DNA of 64,000 nt, taken from Aestuariibaculum marinum (GTDB lineage Bacteria > Bacteroidota > Bacteroidia > Flavobacteriales > Flavobacteriaceae). The stretch spans positions 62,001 to 126,000 of the forward strand of contig NZ_JACVXD010000008.1 of the NCBI RefSeq assembly GCF_014596975.1. Direction: 5' to 3'. Below are positions 7,901-16,499 of the stretch, piece after piece. Below the pieces are notes generated by a model. That model had not been told where the DNA came from and ran no database searches. It worked only from the letters and a program-made list of their open reading frames with translations. Position numbers and translations under genes: made by a program. Position 1 is the first letter of the stretch. Every line of letters begins with the position of its first letter.

Positions 7901-9614
7901 TCGGGGCACCATCGCCAAAATATTCCGGAAATGAAAGTCCGTCTGCAGTACCATCTTCTCCCGTAGTTCTAAAAGCGATATACCGAAACGGGACATTCGT
8001 TGGACCGTTGGCACTCGTGATTAAAATATTAGCATCTCCGGTGCCTGTGGATCGAAACACAATAATTTCGGTAGGATCACCATTTACATTAACGCGATTA
8101 TTCCCCACCAGTAACCGTCCTGCATCATCAACAATATATATATCTAAATCGTTATCTGCCCCCAATTGATTCTCTTGTGATGCTACATCCTCTTTCCATT
8201 GAAGCGCTATTAAATAGGTTCCTGGAACCACACTTATTTTTTGTAAATAATCTGGTGTTCCATCAGTTTTTGTTCCAAACACATGGGCTACTGTAGGCGT
8301 TCCAGTTGGAATAAAATTAGTTAATGGTGTACTTGGTGAACTGTTAAAAGTTGCCTGATATCCTTTATTTGCAACATTTCCGGCCGATGTAAAATGAAAT
8401 TTACCTAACTGCCCCACAAAGGACTGAACGTTTTCTGAAATTCTTCCTATTCCAAAAAACGGTTCTGTAATAAACGTAATATCATCTACTATTAAATCAC
8501 AACCAGCATCTTTTAAAGCATTAAACCCCACTTCAAACTGTCTGGGTGATGCTGTTGCCGTATGAAACGCTAAAGAAGCTCCGGGAGCTACATCATGAAT
8601 AATCTGAAGCATGGCTCGGCCTTCATCAGACGACTTGTATTTATTATCTTCTAAAACCTCAACATCTGCAGGTAGCTCGCCATTTTCAACATCGAGTGCG
8701 GCATATTGAGGGGAACCTAAAGCCATATCATAACTATCAGACAACACGCCTATTTTAACTCCGGTTCCATCTACAGGTAAAACAGTACCATCCTCTTGAA
8801 TTATTCGAAATGACTGACGCACCAAATTTGAAGTTTGAGCACCATCACCTTGCGATACAATACCTCCGGAATTATTATAAGCCGGATAAACGGGTCTGGC
8901 GAAATTTATAATATCCGGATAATCGTTTAGAGCGCACAAGTCTGCAGGATTAAAATATACATCGATCGCTGCCAACCCTAAATATTCAGATATATCCAGA
9001 AGAAAGTCGGAAGCCGGAATGTTAAATGTATTTTGAAGCAAACTAAGTACAGCCTGCATTTGGTTAGCCTCAGGTACAATTTCAACCAATACCTTACCTC
9101 CTTCAATTTGAAAGATTAATTCGGAAGGTGTTTCTCCTGCTACGCCATCGCACAACGAAGATAACTCCTGCCCGATAAGATCATACGACTTACCATTATT
9201 TCCTATAACAGGAAAAACAAACCCATCATTGGTTGCACACTTATTGGAATTAGCATTGGCTATAACCGTATGGGTATTTCCATTGCTTACAATAGTCCAC
9301 TCTACATAGTCATGCGGACCAAACTCTTTGGTAAACACTTTTTCTACGGTACCCGGTTTAAATTTATTTAAACCTTTAGCAACTTTTTTCCCGTTATTGG
9401 TTTTTATAATACTACCAGATTCATCAACAACCACTTCCTTATTAGTAGGGTTATAATAACTAAAGGTTGCTTGATACAAGCCATTGCTTAAATCTTTAAC
9501 ACAATAAACAACGGGCTCTATATCTTTATTTTTCTGAGCAAAAGATGGTAATGAAATAAAAAAAACTATGAGGCAAAACAAAAAGACATCCTGAGGTGAG
9601 TATTTTTTTTTCAT
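4923..9614 (-). CDS. Large secreted subtilase/S53-like peptidase with IPT, MBG repeats, KFRAVVN repeats and T9SS sorting domain
   Basis: The start at 9614 gives 1563 residues with a clean signal peptide (MKKKYSPQDVF to LPSFAQ). A start at 9641 is also in frame but only adds residues before it. The protease region (about 280-690) has GVLSDSYD, DEGRAMLQIIHDVAPGA and the serine motif GTSAAAPH (about 650). An IPT/TIG-like domain follows (about 720-815), then several MBG-type beta repeats (about 820-1420). Seven copies of KFRAVVN interrupt one of these at about 989-1101. The C-terminus is a type A T9SS sorting domain (about 1485-1563; YSIYPNPV, GLYIVRI). The protein should be exported and anchored or released at the cell surface. 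Catalytic assignment is uncertain because the His/Glu member of the triad is not obvious. The cyclase gene follows after 6 bp. Confidence 0.9.
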   Translation of the reverse strand: MKKKYSPQDVFLFCLIVFFISLPSFAQKNKDIEPVVYCVKDLSNGLYQATFSYYNPTNKEVVVDESGSIIKTNNGKKVAKGLNKFKPGTVEKVFTKEFGPHDYVEWTIVSNGNTHTVIANANSNKCATNDGFVFPVIGNNGKSYDLIGQELSSLCDGVAGETPSELIFQIEGGKVLVEIVPEANQMQAVLSLLQNTFNIPASDFLLDISEYLGLAAIDVYFNPADLCALNDYPDIINFARPVYPAYNNSGGIVSQGDGAQTSNLVRQSFRIIQEDGTVLPVDGTGVKIGVLSDSYDMALGSPQYAALDVENGELPADVEVLEDNKYKSSDEGRAMLQIIHDVAPGASLAFHTATASPRQFEVGFNALKDAGCDLIVDDITFITEPFFGIGRISENVQSFVGQLGKFHFTSAGNVANKGYQATFNSSPSTPLTNFIPTGTPTVAHVFGTKTDGTPDYLQKISVVPGTYLIALQWKEDVASQENQLGADNDLDIYIVDDAGRLLVGNNRVNVNGDPTEIIVFRSTGTGDANILITSANGPTNVPFRYIAFRTTGEDGTADGLSFPEYFGDGAPTVSGHAMTPESVTVGAVDYRFADNPVAEAFSSYGGLLKDGVTLDVDMYAPDGGNTASTTIGQLATCDTCDNDEALNFYGTSAAAPHAAAAMALLKSALPYWYPDGSGASTFSDGQALSTFKNTAVNFTARDGGNAQFLNTLNAFKSIAAQTANITSLTILTGNPGAEPITLSIIGKFFPSESEEPYPAKVFFEGNEITDIQVVSDTEIIAVIPEFTGNPDLKIYTEPKPGTEGNGGFSDPVKILPDGKYAINIVPNNAAFEYGQDISLSYYVQGLPPEDIEDATLSFPEIMTALGFPEVILSSGADAKLALGEYPIVFDYVITPSFAEELSTELSEKYQVNFVSGYIDPDPDIGKIGYLTITKKDLTIMPEDVVYTYGDAISIGFNYQFDGAGISDEDGFRLLIDETHANDFKDGIPSKFQAVVNKFRAVVNDYDLSFLNGGSWSASERTIQNKFRAVVNGMNVVDLETDDITNYISARDDFDSGTTSKFRAVVNKFRAVVNAEDLFTGDVELGIENKFRAVVNKFRAVVNTDDPDRPFKDYGEVFTIIDAEDAPPEDGSDDERAISEIYALNMITGIDVTPTDEDTHQVYPGAFLNEMSANFNITYGVGNVIINPKDLNVSTENITMPYGTNLTEAMLLEKTTFEGWAFEGEAVESVTTVFPDGVPFYFVKDNVEYELSELDMLGAYEIKIRNPNNYVIHNLLNETFGTLVITPATLNVIISPEESVVYQGEQPELMFTFDGFVGEDSEDTVFPDGVPYYFVDDTDNVFYDTNIPGSYYVKITEPENYIIVSNSAHLFVNPSDSSRKVRTYADCVSYDPNAIGSLKYTVVYRYENDNDYPVYVNEGEDNKLTGAEHSGLLPTVFMPGEGTFEIQFDGTQLVWSLTTYDGTQKSSVSSASTSESGKCDAKLDGAYSIYPNPVSTILYIEQNVMENNVSVLVINMYGFVVIDAGTFVNPLDTIEVNMSGLPVGLYIVRIASETELRTYNILKE
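6309..6647 (-). repeat. Seven in-frame copies of a KFRAVVN-coding 21-bp unit
   Basis: Copies lie at 6627-6647 (KFQAVVN), 6606-6626, 6522-6542, 6417-6437, 6396-6416, 6330-6350 and 6309-6329. They form three tandem pairs and one single, spaced by different 13-32 residue segments. Each unit is preceded by Asn or Ser. Codons differ freely between copies: Arg is CGA, CGG, CGT or AGA; Ala is GCA, GCG or GCT; both Val codons vary. The peptide is nevertheless unchanged apart from one Arg-to-Gln. That pattern indicates selection on the protein, not recent DNA duplication. The function is unknown. Confidence 0.9.
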
Positions 9615-10064
9615 ACTAAAAAGATTTATAGTTAAATCCACATTTCACGATAGATTCTAGCGTAAAAAATGACCAATACTACTATACCATAAATCTTAGA
9701 GAGGTTGAGAGGTGACCCGAGAAGCCTCGTAAATTTACCACAAATAATTGATTATTAACCAAATAAACCAATATTTAACATTACAGTATCTTTATTGTTA
9801 ATAAATTATGTAATCTCTATTTTTTTTAACATTTATTTAAAATTAACACAAGTTTCAGCAAACATGCTAACTATCAACATATTAAATTAGAACCTAAAAC
9901 AACTGATTTAAACAAGAATACACCACATACTGTAGTAGTTATTTTCAAACAATAGGATTACTATGTATTTTTTTACGTACCTTAGACTGTCCTCATATCA
10001 CACATGAATCACCTCTTTTTGAATTAATTAGCAGCATGTTCAGTTTCATTTTAATTAAATTTAT
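9615..10064. other. 450-bp intergenic region between divergent genes
   Basis: This strongly AT-rich stretch must hold promoters for the T9SS protein gene (minus) and YitT (plus). The only compositional anomaly is a GC-richer patch at about 9697-9730 containing GAGAGG repeats and a small inverted repeat CGAG-AAGC-CTCG (718-729 of that kilobase). It did not match a riboswitch I could recognise. No open frame or tRNA was seen. Confidence 0.5.
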
Positions 10065-10955
10065 ATGAGTGATATTAATTCTGAAGAGTTAAACTTCAAA
10101 ACCATTTTTTCGTTTCGATCATTATCATTAACCCTTTTGGGAATTTGTTTTGCTGTATTCGCCATAAAGGGATTTATGATACCTAACCATTTTCTGGATG
10201 GTGGTCTTTTAGGTATTTCCATCTTAATCCATGAGTTTTACCATATAAGCGTGAGTATCCCACTGGTTCTTTTAAACCTTCCTTTTGTATACATTGGTTA
10301 TTTAAAAATCAGTAAAAATTTTGCAGCCAGTTCTTTAATTGCTGTTATTTTACTGGGTTTTGTAATGCATGTATTACCCGTTCCGGAAGTTACAAACGAC
10401 CATTTTTTAACCGCTATTTTTGGTGGCGTCTTTGTTGGTCTAGGTATTGGATTTGTTATTCGGGGAGGTGGAGTAATAGACGGACTTGAAGTTATTGCTG
10501 CCTATACCAATAAAAGTATTGGGTTATCTACTGCCGAAATTATCATGACTATTAATACCACATTGTTCTTAATCATTGCATTTTATTTAGGTATTGAAAA
10601 AGCCATGTACTCCATTGTAACCTTCTATACTGCACTAAAAACATCAAACTATGTAGTTGATGGATTTGAGAAGCTCATTTCTTTAACCATCATAGCTCCA
10701 GACTCCGAAAAGGTAAAATCGTTAATTGTAAACGATTTTAAAAAGGCGGTTACCGTCTACAAAGGCGAACGGGGTAACTTACCGGGTTCTTACGGCATAA
10801 AACAAGACTGCGATATTATTGTTGCCGTAGTCACCAGAATTGAAGTTCATAAAATAAAAAAAGCCATTAGAAGTGCCGATCCTAAAGCCTTTATGTATGT
10901 TCAAAACATTAATGAAGTTGGCGGTGGCATTGTAAGTAAACGTAGCAACCATTAA
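10065..10955 (+). CDS. YitT-family membrane protein
   Basis: The protein has 296 residues. The first 200 form five or six membrane helices with family segments such as GFMIPNHFLDGGLLGISILI and GGVFVGLGIGFVIRGGGVID. The last 80 or so form the soluble cytoplasmic DUF2179 domain (about 205-290). The combination and length are typical of YitT proteins. Their transport or sensing role is not established. It stands alone: the gene upstream is divergent and the next plus-strand gene begins 320 bp later. Confidence 0.92.
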   Translation: MSDINSEELNFKTIFSFRSLSLTLLGICFAVFAIKGFMIPNHFLDGGLLGISILIHEFYHISVSIPLVLLNLPFVYIGYLKISKNFAASSLIAVILLGFVMHVLPVPEVTNDHFLTAIFGGVFVGLGIGFVIRGGGVIDGLEVIAAYTNKSIGLSTAEIIMTINTTLFLIIAFYLGIEKAMYSIVTFYTALKTSNYVVDGFEKLISLTIIAPDSEKVKSLIVNDFKKAVTVYKGERGNLPGSYGIKQDCDIIVAVVTRIEVHKIKKAIRSADPKAFMYVQNINEVGGGIVSKRSNH

Positions 10956-11276
10956 CCACTTTTATTCAAAAATTTCAGCAAAAATAACGCCAGAGGTTCC
11001 GTTAATTTCTTGTTCGAGTTTCGTTCGAGACTTGTTCAGTTCTAAAAACAGGATGATTTTCACCTATTTAATCAAAAAGTATCGCTAGAGGAACAAAACC
11101 CGAATCAAACTACTCTCATACAAACAATAAAACACTTAGCGATAAATACTTGAAGATAAATAGCTTTTAGATAACATTCTACTTTAATTAAATATTAAAA
11201 TTTTAAATCATGTAAGAAAAAGTGAAGATAATTCACTAAATTTAACACAGAAAACATTCAACCTAAACCTTTTACA
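10956..11276. other. 321-bp intergenic region with short GTTCGAG-type repeats
   Basis: No coding frame is apparent. The one visible pattern is a cluster TTGTTCGAG, TCGTTCGAG, CTTGTTCAG at about 11009-11039 with 10-11 bp spacing, a possible operator. The 60 bp before the next start contain TAAATTTA (11236-11243), a near match to a -7 element. Confidence 0.4.
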
Positions 11277-11678
11277 ATGAAATATTTATTTATACTATTC
11301 TTCTTAATTTCTGTTGCTGCACCTGCACAAAACGACAACTGGAAAAAATTAGCTGAAAAGACTGTTGCTTTTAAAAATGAAAAAGATAAAGTGACGCTTA
11401 CCGGTTCTGAAAAAGATATAACCAAAGTAAAACTAACCTGTACACAAGGTACATTGGAACTAAAAAGTGTTACCATTGTTATGGAAAATGGTGAAAAAAA
11501 AGAATACGACGCCAAAGGCCTTGGTGTTTTAACCAATGGTATGTCATCAGTACCTTATGCCGTTCCAAGCAAAGGGGATAAAGTAAAATACCTGGAGTTA
11601 GAATACGACACCAAAGGGAAAGTTATATTAACTAAAAGAGCCAAAGTTGAAGTTTGGGGTAAAAAAGGAAAAGATTAA
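11277..11678 (+). CDS. Small secreted protein of unknown function
   Basis: The protein has 133 residues, beginning with a signal peptide (MKYLFILFFLISVAAPAQ). The rest is a Lys-rich beta-strand domain with segments DKVTLTGSEKDITKVKLTC and VKYLELEYDTKGKVILTK. It looks like a single periplasmic or secreted beta-sandwich, but I do not recognise the family. A clear terminator follows 12 bp after the stop codon, so it is likely a monocistronic unit. Confidence 0.8.
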   Translation: MKYLFILFFLISVAAPAQNDNWKKLAEKTVAFKNEKDKVTLTGSEKDITKVKLTCTQGTLELKSVTIVMENGEKKEYDAKGLGVLTNGMSSVPYAVPSKGDKVKYLELEYDTKGKVILTKRAKVEVWGKKGKD

Positions 11679-11690
11679 AACATAATTTAC

Positions 11691-11731
11691 AGCCAGATTT
11701 TATAAACGTTCAAATGAAATCTGGCTTTTTT
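11691..11731 (+). terminator. Intrinsic terminator after the small secreted protein
   Basis: A perfect 10-bp stem is formed by AGCCAGATTT (11691-11700) and AAATCTGGCT (11717-11726). A T run follows to 11731. It lies just after the stop codon at 11678. Confidence 0.85.
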
Positions 11732-11766
11732 GTCTCTATACCTATAGCATTTTAACAATACATTCT

Positions 11767-12489
11767 ATGAAAAAATTCCTTACCCTGTTTAGCCTGTTTG
11801 CTATTAGTTTCTCTCAGGCACAAACAAAAAGCATTGACTCATCAGCCGTTTATATACTTGATAAAATGGCTGATATTATTGGTAGTCTGGAATCGGTTAA
11901 ATTCGATATTGATACAGCTAACGACAAGTTAGATGTTGATGGTAATTTAAGCACCTATTATGCTACAAGTAATATTGCCATGACCGGACCAAACAAATTT
12001 ACCTCAACAACAAATGGAGATGCAGGCAATTTTGGATATTGGTACGATGGCGAATATATTTCGTATTACTCGTTAACAGAACATAATTATGTGACGCTGG
12101 AAGCGCCGGAGACCATATTAACTATGATCGACTCCATGCATACAGCATTCGATTTTAAATTTCCTGCAGCCGATTTTTTCTATCCATCCTTTACCGACGA
12201 CCTTATTGAAGATTTCGACACGATTAGCTACGAAGGCCAACGGTCTGTAGACGGTGAAAAATGTTTTTACATTACTGCTACAAATGCAGACAAACACATT
12301 CAACTGTGGATAACAAGTAACACCACTTTGTTACCAAAACGCTTGATTATTGTTTACAAAACCGAAGGCAACTTACAGTTTGAAACCAGCTTCTACAACT
12401 GGGAATTGAACCCAAATATACCGGAGGCTATTTACAATTTCACTCCCCCTCCACATGCTAGTCTAATAAGCATTATGGCTAAATCCTAA
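11767..12489 (+). CDS. DUF2092-family periplasmic protein (LolA-like fold)
   Basis: The protein has 240 residues: a signal peptide (MKKFLTLFSLFAISFSQAQ), then one domain resembling DUF2092. It starts at about residue 25 (SAVYILDKMADIIGSLESVK) and ends with a strand-rich region before the C-terminus (PEAIYNFTPPPHA). DUF2092 proteins are predicted to share the LolA/LolB beta-barrel fold. Whether this one binds lipids is not known. It is followed after 17 bp by the DUF6515 gene, so the two are probably co-transcribed. Confidence 0.82.
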   Translation: MKKFLTLFSLFAISFSQAQTKSIDSSAVYILDKMADIIGSLESVKFDIDTANDKLDVDGNLSTYYATSNIAMTGPNKFTSTTNGDAGNFGYWYDGEYISYYSLTEHNYVTLEAPETILTMIDSMHTAFDFKFPAADFFYPSFTDDLIEDFDTISYEGQRSVDGEKCFYITATNADKHIQLWITSNTTLLPKRLIIVYKTEGNLQFETSFYNWELNPNIPEAIYNFTPPPHASLISIMAKS

Positions 12490-12506
12490 CCTTAACTCAA
12501 GTAACT

Positions 12507-13598
12507 ATGAAACTCATATTAAACTCTATTAAATATTTTTCGGCCACAGCCTTAATAGTTATTTTAAGCTTAGGAACAACCGAAACCATGCACGCTCAAC
12601 GCTTAAAACATCCCGTTTCAAGAGGAGGAAATAAAAGCATGGCTCATAAACCTGCGAGCCGTCCGGTAAGCAGACCAACAACAGCTAACCGAAAAATTAC
12701 GACACCTACAAACCGTGGTGGTTCGATAAACGGAGGGCACACAAAAGTGATATCCAGAAATAATTTACCAAATAGAAACACTAACAATAAAACCACGGTA
12801 AATAGAAATAGACCAACTATTAACAATAATAACAAACAGGTTATTAACAGAAACAAGCCAACCATTAACAATAACAAAGGCAAACAAGTTATTAATCGGA
12901 ATAAAAACACTTCAAATGTTAAAACTATAAATCGCAGACCAGGAAATACTGGTGGTGGTCGCAATAATATTAACATTAATAACAGTCATAACAACATTAA
13001 CATAAATGTTAACAATAACCGCCATAACCACAGGAACACTTATGTAAGGCACAGTCATAGACATTATACACGTCCTCCTCATATTTTTGGAGGTTTTAGA
13101 TTTTATTGTCATTGGCCATATTATTACCATCCTTATCGTCCATACTATTGGGGTCCACACTGGCACCCGTGGGGTTATTTCGTAACCTCATTGGCAACAA
13201 CTGCTATTATTGTAGCCATTATAGACGACAATAATGATAATAATGAAGAATACCATTACGATAACGGCACCTACTATTTAAAAACCGAAGATGGCTTTGA
13301 AGCGGTTCAGGCGCCTATTGGGGCTCAAGTACCATCAATACCTGATGAAGCAGAGAAAGTTACTGTAAATGAAACCAACAATTACTATTATGGTGGTGCC
13401 TTTTACGAACAAAATGCAGATGGCTACATCGTGGTACCTGCTACTGCCGGAACCATTGTTCCTAACTTGCCTGAAGGTGGAGAGGAAGTGAAAATTGGCG
13501 ACCAAACCTATGTACAATTTGGCGACACGTATTACCAACCTATTCAGGTAGATGGTAAAAACATGTATGAAATTGTAGATGTCCTTGAAGACGAATAA
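12507..13598 (+). CDS. DUF6515-family secreted protein with Asn/Arg-rich low-complexity region
   Basis: The protein has 363 residues. A signal peptide (about 1-30, ending TMHAQ) is followed by a very basic, Asn-rich low-complexity stretch (about 35-190) with repeats like NRNRPTINNNNKQVINRNKP. A His/Tyr/Trp-rich segment (about 195-225) and one membrane-like helix (TSLATTAIIVAIID) come next. The C-terminal half (about 245-363) has repeated units around NGTYYL, GGAFYEQ and GDTYYQP, each followed by a proline-rich turn such as GAQVPSIP. This is the DUF6515 arrangement. The function is unknown. The spacing to DUF2092 suggests one operon. Confidence 0.85.
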   Translation: MKLILNSIKYFSATALIVILSLGTTETMHAQRLKHPVSRGGNKSMAHKPASRPVSRPTTANRKITTPTNRGGSINGGHTKVISRNNLPNRNTNNKTTVNRNRPTINNNNKQVINRNKPTINNNKGKQVINRNKNTSNVKTINRRPGNTGGGRNNININNSHNNININVNNNRHNHRNTYVRHSHRHYTRPPHIFGGFRFYCHWPYYYHPYRPYYWGPHWHPWGYFVTSLATTAIIVAIIDDNNDNNEEYHYDNGTYYLKTEDGFEAVQAPIGAQVPSIPDEAEKVTVNETNNYYYGGAFYEQNADGYIVVPATAGTIVPNLPEGGEEVKIGDQTYVQFGDTYYQPIQVDGKNMYEIVDVLEDE

Positions 13599-13645
13599 AC
13601 AAAAACAAGACTAACAATACACTTAATTAATAAACTTGAGTCATT

Positions 13646-15541
13646 ATGAATACAACAAAACTCATTCCTTTCGCTGCGTTTTTGTTTCTTTTTAATTGCA
13701 ATAACACTAAAAAAGAACAACCTGTTGAGGAATCAACTTCAACAGAAATGACAGCCGAACCGGAAGTTCCCGCAAACCCTTTAAGAAATGTATACTGGGG
13801 AGACCAGCACTTACACACCGCCTGGTCTGCCGATGCCGGTGCCGTAGGAACCCGTCTAGGACCTGAAGGCGCATTACGCTTTGCCAGAGGTGAAGAAGTT
13901 ATTAGTGCGACCAAACAAAAAGCAAAATTACACCGTCCGTTAGACTGGCTGGCTGTTACTGATCACTCTGATGGTGCTGGCGTAATCACCGCAGTTATTG
14001 ATGGTGACGAAGCTGTTATGGGCGATCCTATTGTGGCGCAGTATCATGAAGATATGGAAGCTGGTGGTGATAAAGCAGCGGCCGTAATGATGGATTTAAT
14101 TAATCGTCAGTCTAACAATAATCTACCTCCTGTATTTACCGACCCTGCCTTTGCTAAATCGGTTTGGTTGAAAAACATAGATATTGTTGAAAAATTTAAT
14201 GAACCAGGTAAATTCACTGCTTTTATAGCTTACGAGTACTCTTCAAACTATGGTGGTGGTAACAACTTACACCGCAATGTGATTTATCGAGATGGCCCGG
14301 AAATTGGAAAACAAATGAGCCCAATGACCACCTTCGACTCAGAAAACCCTGAAGACCTTTGGAAATGGATGGCTAATTTTGAAGAAAAAACGGGAGGATC
14401 TTTACTTGCAATTCCGCATAATGGAAACCTATCTAATGGCTTAATGTTCAAAACTACAGCTTTTGACGGAACTCCTTTAACAAAAGAATTAGCAGCCTTA
14501 CGTAACAAATACGAAGTACTTTACGAAATTACACAAGGAAAAGGAACCAGTGAAACCCACCCTATTTTATCACCTAACGACGAATTCGCAAACTTCGAAA
14601 TTTGGGATAAAGGAAACTTAGTTATGGTACCTAAAACCAAAGATATGTTACAAACCGAATACGGCAGAAAAGCATTAAAAGATGGTTTAAAACTTGAAAG
14701 CAAATTAGGCATCAATCCTTTTAAATACGGTTTTGTTGGGGGTACAGACTCACACACATCACTATCTACAGCAGATGAGAACAACTATTGGGGTAAATAC
14801 GCATCGTCTGAACCTAGTCCTGAACGTTGGTCTGAAAAAGCCTTAGATTTCCCTTCTGGTTTTGTTCGTGGGTGGCAATTAGGCGCTTCAGGATATACAG
14901 GTGTTTGGGCCGAATCGAACACCAGAGCATCTCTTTGGGATGCCATGAAACGTAAAGAAACTTACGCTTCTACAGGCCCTAGAATGACCGTACGTTTCTT
15001 TGGTGGTTTTGAATATACTGCAAACGACATTAACGATCCTAATTATGTCGCTACCGGTTACGACAAAGGTGTACCAATGGGTGGTGATATCACCAACGCT
15101 CCTGAAGGTAAGGCTCCAACATTCTTAATTAGCGCAGTTAAAGATCCTACCAGTGGTAATTTAGACCGTATTCAAGTAATCAAAGGTTGGTTAGATGCTA
15201 AGGGTGAGACTCACGAAAAAATATTTAATGTCGTTTGGGGTGATGCCGATAAACGCAGTTTAGATGCTAAAGGCAAATTACCTCCGGTAGGTAACACCGT
15301 TGATGTGTTCACTGCAACGTGGACAAACACTATTGGCGATACCGAGTTAAAAACCTTTTGGAGCGATCCAGAATTCGACCCTACACTTAAAGCCTTTTAC
15401 TACGTAAGAGTTTTAGAAATTCCAACACCAAGATGGACCACATTCGACATGGTAAAATATAAAATTGAAATGACAGAAGATGTACCAAGAACATTACAAG
15501 AACGTGCTTACACCTCTCCTATCTGGTACAATCCGAGTTAG
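13646..15541 (+). CDS. DUF3604 (PHP-superfamily-like) lipoprotein
   Basis: The protein has 631 residues starting with a lipoprotein signal (FLFLFNCNNTKK, Cys near 18). The body is DUF3604. It contains histidine/aspartate motifs typical of PHP-type metal-dependent hydrolases: YWGDQHLHTAWSADAG, LAVTDHSDG, AIPHNG and GGTDSH. A metal-dependent hydrolase at the outer membrane or periplasm is the best reading. The substrate is unknown. It is followed by PpiC and HupE/UreJ genes on the same strand. That grouping suggests a folding helper and a metal-transporter-like partner, although a weak terminator and a promoter candidate lie between it and PpiC. Confidence 0.9.
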   Translation: MNTTKLIPFAAFLFLFNCNNTKKEQPVEESTSTEMTAEPEVPANPLRNVYWGDQHLHTAWSADAGAVGTRLGPEGALRFARGEEVISATKQKAKLHRPLDWLAVTDHSDGAGVITAVIDGDEAVMGDPIVAQYHEDMEAGGDKAAAVMMDLINRQSNNNLPPVFTDPAFAKSVWLKNIDIVEKFNEPGKFTAFIAYEYSSNYGGGNNLHRNVIYRDGPEIGKQMSPMTTFDSENPEDLWKWMANFEEKTGGSLLAIPHNGNLSNGLMFKTTAFDGTPLTKELAALRNKYEVLYEITQGKGTSETHPILSPNDEFANFEIWDKGNLVMVPKTKDMLQTEYGRKALKDGLKLESKLGINPFKYGFVGGTDSHTSLSTADENNYWGKYASSEPSPERWSEKALDFPSGFVRGWQLGASGYTGVWAESNTRASLWDAMKRKETYASTGPRMTVRFFGGFEYTANDINDPNYVATGYDKGVPMGGDITNAPEGKAPTFLISAVKDPTSGNLDRIQVIKGWLDAKGETHEKIFNVVWGDADKRSLDAKGKLPPVGNTVDVFTATWTNTIGDTELKTFWSDPEFDPTLKAFYYVRVLEIPTPRWTTFDMVKYKIEMTEDVPRTLQERAYTSPIWYNPS

Positions 15542-15565
15542 CAAATAATAAGAATAAACAATAAA

Positions 15566-15592
15566 CCATTAAACTCCTGCTTAATGGCTTTT
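15566..15592 (+). terminator. Possible weak terminator after DUF3604 gene
   Basis: CCATTAA (15566-15572) pairs with TTAATGG (15581-15587), followed by a short T-rich stretch. The stem is AT-rich and the T run is broken, so termination may be partial. Confidence 0.45.
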
Positions 15593-15599
15593 ATATTTG
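15592..15599 (+). promoter_or_regulatory. Candidate -7 promoter element for ppiC-hupE
   Basis: TATATTTG is an exact TAnnTTTG match, 28 bp before the peptidylprolyl isomerase start codon. There is no good -33 TTTG, so this may be a weak internal promoter. Confidence 0.4.
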
Positions 15600-15626
15600 T
15601 CCAAAGTCTAAAATTAACATCTACAG

Positions 15627-16499
15627 ATGAAAAAATTAATAAAAGAGCCTTTATTGCACTTTTTTGTGCTGGGGGCTCTACTTTTTGCCATATACAGTCT
15701 GGTAAATAAAAACACCGATGAAGAAGAAATAATTATTGACAATTCCGACATAGAACATATGATTGAACTTTGGCAAATGCAATGGCAACGTCCGCCTTCT
15801 GAAGATGAACTGCAGGACTTAATAAATAAATATGTAGATCAGGAAGTGATGTATCGCGAAGCATTACGTCTTAATCTGGATCATAATGATGAAATTGTAA
15901 AACGTAGACTGGCCCAAAAAATGGAGTTTTTAGGTAACGATTTAACTACTTTAGTCGCGCCTGCAACCGATAAAAACTTAAAAGCCTACTTTGAAAAGCA
16001 TAAAGAAAATTATGCGACAGACTACAACTACACGTTGCATCAAGTCATTTTCACAGCCGATAATCATAAAAATCCGGTAGCGAAAGCAAACAATGTTTTA
16101 GACACTTACGATGTATCCAGTTCTGAAAGTTTAAAAGAAGTTGGTGATAAATTCCCGCTTCCATACACCTATTCCAATGTTGATGCCTTCTATCTAAATA
16201 GGGAACTTGATGAAAACTTCACCAAACAATTAAGCAGTTTGAGAATTGGTGAATGGTCTGGTCCAATTATGTCTGGTTTTGGTGTACACCTTATTTATAT
16301 CGAAAAGAAAGACAACCCTAGAATCCCTGAATTTGCAAGTGTTAAAAAGCAAGTTCAAAGAGATTACGAATACCAAATGGTTCTTGATAGTAAAAATGCC
16401 ATTCTAAAGGAACTTAAGCAGAAATACAAAATAAATATCGAAGCCGATAACATTAGCTCTATGCTAAAACAGGAATTAGCCCAAAACGCAAGCAAATGA
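15627..16499 (+). CDS. Peptidylprolyl cis-trans isomerase (PpiC/parvulin type), membrane-anchored
   Basis: The protein has 290 residues: an N-terminal membrane anchor (about 8-26, LLHFFVLGALLFAIYSLV), a SurA/PpiC-like helical N domain (about 40-115), and a parvulin-like domain (about 125-230). Parvulin-like segments are YTLHQVIF, SLRIGEWSGPIMSGFGVHLI and YIEKK. Such proteins help fold exported proteins in the periplasm. Its stop codon overlaps the HupE/UreJ start (ATGA), so the two are translationally coupled. A role in maturing the neighbouring DUF3604 protein or HupE is inferred from position only. Confidence 0.88.
   Translation: MKKLIKEPLLHFFVLGALLFAIYSLVNKNTDEEEIIIDNSDIEHMIELWQMQWQRPPSEDELQDLINKYVDQEVMYREALRLNLDHNDEIVKRRLAQKMEFLGNDLTTLVAPATDKNLKAYFEKHKENYATDYNYTLHQVIFTADNHKNPVAKANNVLDTYDVSSSESLKEVGDKFPLPYTYSNVDAFYLNRELDENFTKQLSSLRIGEWSGPIMSGFGVHLIYIEKKDNPRIPEFASVKKQVQRDYEYQMVLDSKNAILKELKQKYKINIEADNISSMLKQELAQNASK

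Noticed and set aside
9697..9730. SAM-type riboswitch
   Set aside because: A GAGAGG-like start is present but the remaining conserved core and helices could not be found, and the adjacent genes are not methionine-related.
12644..12976. A minus-strand frame of 110 codons opposite the DUF6515 gene
   Set aside because: It is Leu/Phe-rich only because it is the complement of an Asn/Arg-rich low-complexity stretch.
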